Origin: an uncultured Clostridium sp.
GTDB lineage: Bacteria > Bacillota > Clostridia > TANB77 > CAG-508
Assembly (NCBI GenBank): GCA_948469655.1
Contig: CAOKMF010000006.1
Location: forward strand, 1 to 64,000
Reading direction: 5' to 3'
Length of the DNA stretch: 64,000 nt
Of the stretch, positions 58,702 to 64,000 are shown piece by piece. The stretch's first letter is position 1. Each line of letters opens with the position of its first letter. The notes under the pieces are model-generated. The model made no database searches, was not told the DNA's origin, and was given only the letters and a program-made list of their open reading frames with translations. Both the position numbers and the translations under genes were made by a program.

Positions 58702-58971
58702 ATGCAGATAATTAAGCAAGAACTAGAATTTGAGGAATGTCTAAAACAGAGACTTGAATTTATATGTGAGTTTTCAAAAGTTACTCCTACCTTTATCAAT
58801 GGTAGCATTAGAAAATTAGAGAGAACTAATCTTACATATATTGAGCCACATAGAGTGATTATCAAAAATATTACTTTTTTAGTTTTCAATTATTCAAATG
58901 ACATTTATATTACTAACTTGACTAAAAAGATTAAATTATCAGAGTTAGAAGAATATTTGAAAAATATATAA
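58702..58971 (+). CDS. Hypothetical protein
   Basis: 89 aa; RBS AAAGGATGG. Helix-rich start (MQIIKQELEFEECLKQRLEF), then beta strands (RVIIKNITFLVFNYSNDIYI). No family recognised. Between the tRNA and the recombinase of the smaller element. Confidence 0.5.
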   Translation: MQIIKQELEFEECLKQRLEFICEFSKVTPTFINGSIRKLERTNLTYIEPHRVIIKNITFLVFNYSNDIYITNLTKKIKLSELEEYLKNI

Positions 58972-58981
58972 TTGTAAATAT

Positions 58982-59009
58982 TTGACATTTCTTAAAATCG
59001 TAGTATAAT
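58982..59009 (+). promoter_or_regulatory. Promoter of the second element's recombinase
   Basis: TTGACA (58982-58987), 16-bp spacer, TATAAT (59004-59009). A hairpin AAGAGATGTCA...TGATGTCTCTTTTTG at 59117-59160 lies in the leader and may attenuate transcription before the recombinase start. Confidence 0.7.
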
Positions 59010-59178
59010 ATAATCAATAAAAATTTATATTTACTCGGCAAGAGTTATATATATGAGTACTTTGAAAAGATTATATTATATTGCATTATTATATTTTAGT
59101 TTATGATAAATGGATTTAAGAGATGTCAATGGTACTCGTGTACTTTGATGTCTCTTTTTGTTTTATAAGGAGGTTTAA

Positions 59179-61110
<1,932 letters not shown>

Positions 61111-61210
61111 CGTGGCACGTTTTGTTTTTACGAAGTAAAAATGAAAGTGGCGATAGCTAATTTGAATAAATTTTAGCTCTGTGAGATAAAATTTATTGCC
61201 TCGCAGAGAC

Positions 61211-61262
61211 CCCATGTTATGATAGTATGTCATAACATATAGGGGGTTAGGACTTGTGGCAA
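61211..61262. other. oriT-like region of the mobilizable element
   Basis: Perfect inverted repeat ATGTTATG-ATAGTATGT-CATAACAT followed by ATAGGGGGTTAGGACTTGTG. This type of sequence lies directly upstream of Mob/Pre relaxases of mobilizable elements. Confidence 0.7.
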
Positions 61263-61306
61263 AGCCAAAGTCCTGTGCTACGAAGAAATTTCAAAGGAGG
61301 GATTCT

Positions 61307-62685
61307 ATGGAGCAAGAATTAGCATATTCTTTTCACTTGGGTAGTGATAAAAACAAAAGTAAATTAGCAAAGAAAGTTGCAAAAGAAAATGTATCTGGTA
61401 CTACTTCTCTATCTAATAATGCAATTCAAAATGCAAAAGATTTATCAGATGTAAACAAACACAATTTAAGAGATTATGATAATCAAAGAGAACTAATTAG
61501 AACAATATATGGGACAAGTGATATTGTAAATGATGTTAAACAAATATATTTAGAAGAATTTGAACAAGCTAGAATTGAATATAACAATAAGCAAACTAGA
61601 AATGATAGAAAAATAGATAATTACTTTACAAAAGTATGTGAATCTCAAAATGATATTGCGTGTGAAATTATAATAGAACTTGGAGATATGGACTTTTGGA
61701 ACGATAAAGATGAAAGATATAGATTTAAAATGGTTGATGTTTATAATTAGCAAGTAAAAGATTTAATAAAAATTATTCCAGATTTTAAGATAGCAAATGC
61801 AACAATACATTTTGACGAAACTTCTCCTCATATGCACATTGTAGGTGTTCCAGTAGCTTTAAATTGTACTAGAGGAATTAGAAAACAAGTGGGAAAAAGT
61901 AAATTGTTTACAAAAACAACACTTACTGAAATACAAGATAAAATGAGAAATGCTTGTATTAAGTCATATAACAAGTTTTATGAAGTTAATACTAGACTAA
62001 AACAAAAGCAAAAAGGCAGAAATCAAGACATCAATGTTAATGATATGGGCAATTATAGAGAAATTAAGAAACAACTAGCTAAAAAAGAACAAAAACTTGA
62101 AAAAGCTAATACTCAAACTAAAAAGCTTGTAAAGATATAGATAAAATTTTAAGCAATTTAAAACCTACTAAACTAAACAAAAATAATATGGTTATTTCAA
62201 ACGAAGATGTCCAAAAAATCAAAAATTACACAAATGACGTAAAAGATATTACCAAAACTGTTAGAAATGTAAATGACTTAAATATGGCTATTAAAGATTT
62301 TGAACATTCTGCTTTTGAAATAGAAAGGGAAAATCGTTCACTTAAATATGAAATAGAACTAAAAGATAATGAAATTAACAGTCTAAAAAATGAACTATCT
62401 ACTAAAGACAAGATTATAGGCAGATTACAAGCTGAAAAAGAAAAGATAAAACAAGAATTACAGAAATTTAAAGGATTTTGGCATAGTATTATGAGCCATT
62501 TTCACAAAAGAATTTGCTATGATAAAGATAATAACTATAAAATTGTTAGTGATGACCTATATAAAAATGGCATATTCGATAACAACGATAATGAAATTGC
62601 AAATAATATTGCTAGAAGAGTAACTATACCAGATGAAAACAAGCAAAATAAGAATAAAAAGAAAAATAATGATACTAGATTTTAA
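61307..62685 (+). pseudogene. Decayed MobV/Pre-type relaxase
   Basis: Start MEQELAYSFHLGSDKNKSKL after AAAGGAGGG. Family motifs HNLRDYDNQRELI and, after an in-frame TAG (61748-61750), QVKDLIKIIPDFKIANATIH then FDETSPHMHIVGVPV (the HxDExxPHxH metal site). A second lesion, a one-base frame change near 62137, separates the C-terminal coiled coil (DIDKILSNLKPTKLN). Neither lesion is at a CGG codon. The element has probably lost autonomous mobilization, unless the TAG is suppressed. Confidence 0.8.
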
Positions 62686-62700
62686 AAGGAGAAAAAAGTT

Positions 62701-62997
62701 ATGGGAGAAAACAAAGTTGAAGATGTAATAAATATAATTAAAAATATGGATATAAAAGACAAATTAAGACTTGGAATTTGCTTAACTACAAGTGATTGGG
62801 CTAATATTTTATACAATAAAACTGAAATGTATGAAAAATTTGATACTATGCTAAAAGAAGTAGACGAAGAATATAGAACAACATTGATAAACTTTGCAAA
62901 ATATAAACTTGTAATGTTTACAATGGCTAAAATTATGGAGATGAAACAAGTCGAAAGAAATAAAATTGGTTTATTTTTGTTTAATAATATTAAATAA
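62701..62997 (+). CDS. Hypothetical protein of the mobilizable element
   Basis: 98 aa; RBS AAAAGGAG. Helical (VEDVINIIKNMDIKDKLRLG, WANILYNKTEMYEKFDTML). Follows the relaxase by 15 nt. No family recognised. Confidence 0.5.
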   Translation: MGENKVEDVINIIKNMDIKDKLRLGICLTTSDWANILYNKTEMYEKFDTMLKEVDEEYRTTLINFAKYKLVMFTMAKIMEMKQVERNKIGLFLFNNIK

Positions 62998-63113
62998 TTA
63001 TTAAAAGTATTTTTAATGTTATGTGTAAGTGGTATTTTTTATTTTACATAATTTGATTTTTAGTGTTTTATGTGATATAATTAAAATAGATTAAAATTTA
63101 GGAGGAATGCTTT

Positions 63114-63371
63114 ATGAAAATTAAACAACACGGAACAATTCCTAATTGGGAGCTTGATGTTACCTGTAAAAATTGCAATGCAATCATTACCCTTGAGGGA
63201 GCAGATGATATGTATGCAAAATCTCACCCTACTGGAAAAATGGATGGAATATATGTTGACTATGGTCCAAGAACATTCCACTGTACTTGCCCAGAGTGTG
63301 GAAAGGAAATCAAGGTTGCTTCCAAGAGCATAAGAGAAGATATAAAGTCAAAAGTGAAAACTAAAAACTAA
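63114..63371 (+). CDS. Small zinc-ribbon-like protein
   Basis: 85 aa; RBS AGGAGG. Two CxxC pairs (VTCKNCNAIITLEGADD and FHCTCPECGKEIKVA) that could bind one zinc. No family named. Confidence 0.6.
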   Translation: MKIKQHGTIPNWELDVTCKNCNAIITLEGADDMYAKSHPTGKMDGIYVDYGPRTFHCTCPECGKEIKVASKSIREDIKSKVKTKN

Positions 63372-63388
63372 AGCTTATCTTATGTAGA

Positions 63389-63427
63389 AAATATCCCTTA
63401 TCATTATAATGAATGGTAGGGGATATT
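63389..63427. terminator. Hairpin terminator
   Basis: AATATCCCTTATCATT-ATAATG-AATGGTAGGGGATATT after the zinc-ribbon-like gene. Confidence 0.65.
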
Positions 63428-63897
63428 GCATATTTTTTAACTATTTTATTATAAGATTATTGCAATTTATAAAAAATATGATATACTTTAATAAATTGAT
63501 TGATATTTGTATCAATCGTGAGGAGAGCCAAAAAAAAGTTGTAGATAACTACGCCAACGGCACCAGTGTAAGAAAACAGAGATATGCATTCTCTGTTTTT
63601 TATCATTTTTTCTGTTAAAAGTATGCAATAGTAATGCAATAGATTTATTTATTATTAAATCTATATGTTGTTTCCAATTTAGTTACCCTTACATATAAGG
63701 AGTATGGCTATCATTTCGACGCACCATGCTTTTATCATAGAAATACTTAAATAAAGATATAACGAGTTACTTTCGCAAAGTTAGAATTATTTATCTTTTT
63801 GTCACTTTTGGAAACTTTTGGTATTTTCGACATTTTTCTTAGTTTATTTGTGTTATAATTTTTGACGTTGTACTAATGAAAAAAAGGGGGATTTAAA
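63428..63897. other. Non-coding stretch with one terminator-like hairpin
   Basis: About 470 bp. A hairpin AAAACAGAG-ATATGCATT-CTCTGTTTTT at 63573-63601 looks like an intrinsic terminator on the plus strand. No gene with good coding character is seen; the last 100 bp likely hold the promoter of the gene starting at 63898. Confidence 0.55.
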
Positions 63898-64000
63898 ATG
63901 CCTATTGCAGGAGAAAGCATTGGCTCTGTTCACATTAATGTATATGAAACTCCATCTGGGGAAACTTTTTTCTATCTTAATGCAGATAATGAAAATGTAT
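63898..64000 (+). CDS. Partial CDS, unknown protein
   Basis: Starts MPIAGESIGSVHINVYETPS after AAGGGGG and runs off the window. 34 residues visible, beta-like. Cannot be identified. Confidence 0.55.
   Translation, partial: MPIAGESIGSVHINVYETPSGETFFYLNADNENV

Noticed and set aside
61748-61750. TAG recoded as an amino acid in the MobV gene
   Set aside because: Other genes here use TAG as a stop (for example the adhesin at 29911), and a second independent lesion exists in the same gene.

Overview
Low-GC, spore-forming Clostridia-type bacterium (Firmicutes), probably an uncultured gut lineage. The chromosomal genes include spo0A, spoIVA, ispG, mutS, miaB, pyrB, sortases and a prepilin-type surface protein. 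Codon use is strongly A/T-biased.

The most important observation is translational. Read with the standard code, more than 20 genes here look frameshifted, including conserved housekeeping genes (mutS, ispG, miaB, spo0A, a BaiN-like flavoprotein, a CDF transporter, virB4, virD4). Every one of these breaks sits exactly at an in-frame CGG codon. Every one is repaired by skipping the C, so that CGGN is read as the glycine codon GGN. I count 53 such sites in 22 genes on both strands, eight of them in mutS alone. After correction every gene has an integral codon number and a family-typical sequence. In-frame CGG that must mean Arg occurs only in three genes that look recently acquired (26498-27088, 56764-57303, 57524-58288). 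I therefore annotate genes with these +1 (or quadruplet CGGN=Gly) events and call them 'CGG +1 sites'.

Layout: 1-5.6 kb holds two copies of a prepilin-like surface protein locus with HTH genes and palindromic repeats, a CDF cation transporter and a sortase. 5.7-12.2 kb holds an HTH gene and the chromosomal cluster pyrB-miaB-mutS-ispG. 12.3-16.6 kb holds a Cys-rich protein, a decayed surface-protein remnant, an XRE regulator, spo0A, a YigZ/IMPACT protein and a BaiN-like flavoprotein. At 16793 spoIVA begins. It is interrupted after codon 400 by an element of about 35.4 kb and resumes at 53434. Joining the two parts at a shared CA gives exactly 492 codons.

The element (17993-53435) is an integrative conjugative element. 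Its left end has two large serine recombinases, a small ORF and regulators, including a sigma-like factor, an XRE repressor and a protein with a Spo0A-type C-terminal domain. Its middle has cargo: a Cna-B type LPXTG adhesin with its own sortase, and an ArdC-like protein. Its right half has the type IV secretion module (M23 peptidase, VirB4, PrgI, VirB6-like, VirB2-like, VirD4), a MobP/MobL-type relaxase with a probable oriT, accessory proteins and a metK copy. At least seven different element proteins end in the same acidic tail (EEFE or VEFE), a candidate translocation signal. The recombinase next to attL reads through the attachment site, so its C-terminus differs between the integrated and circular forms.

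Right of spoIVA lie an LPXTG protein with its sortase, a class A beta-lactamase-like protein, two foreign-looking genes, a tRNA-Leu, and a second, smaller mobilizable element (serine recombinase plus a decayed MobV relaxase) before the window ends.
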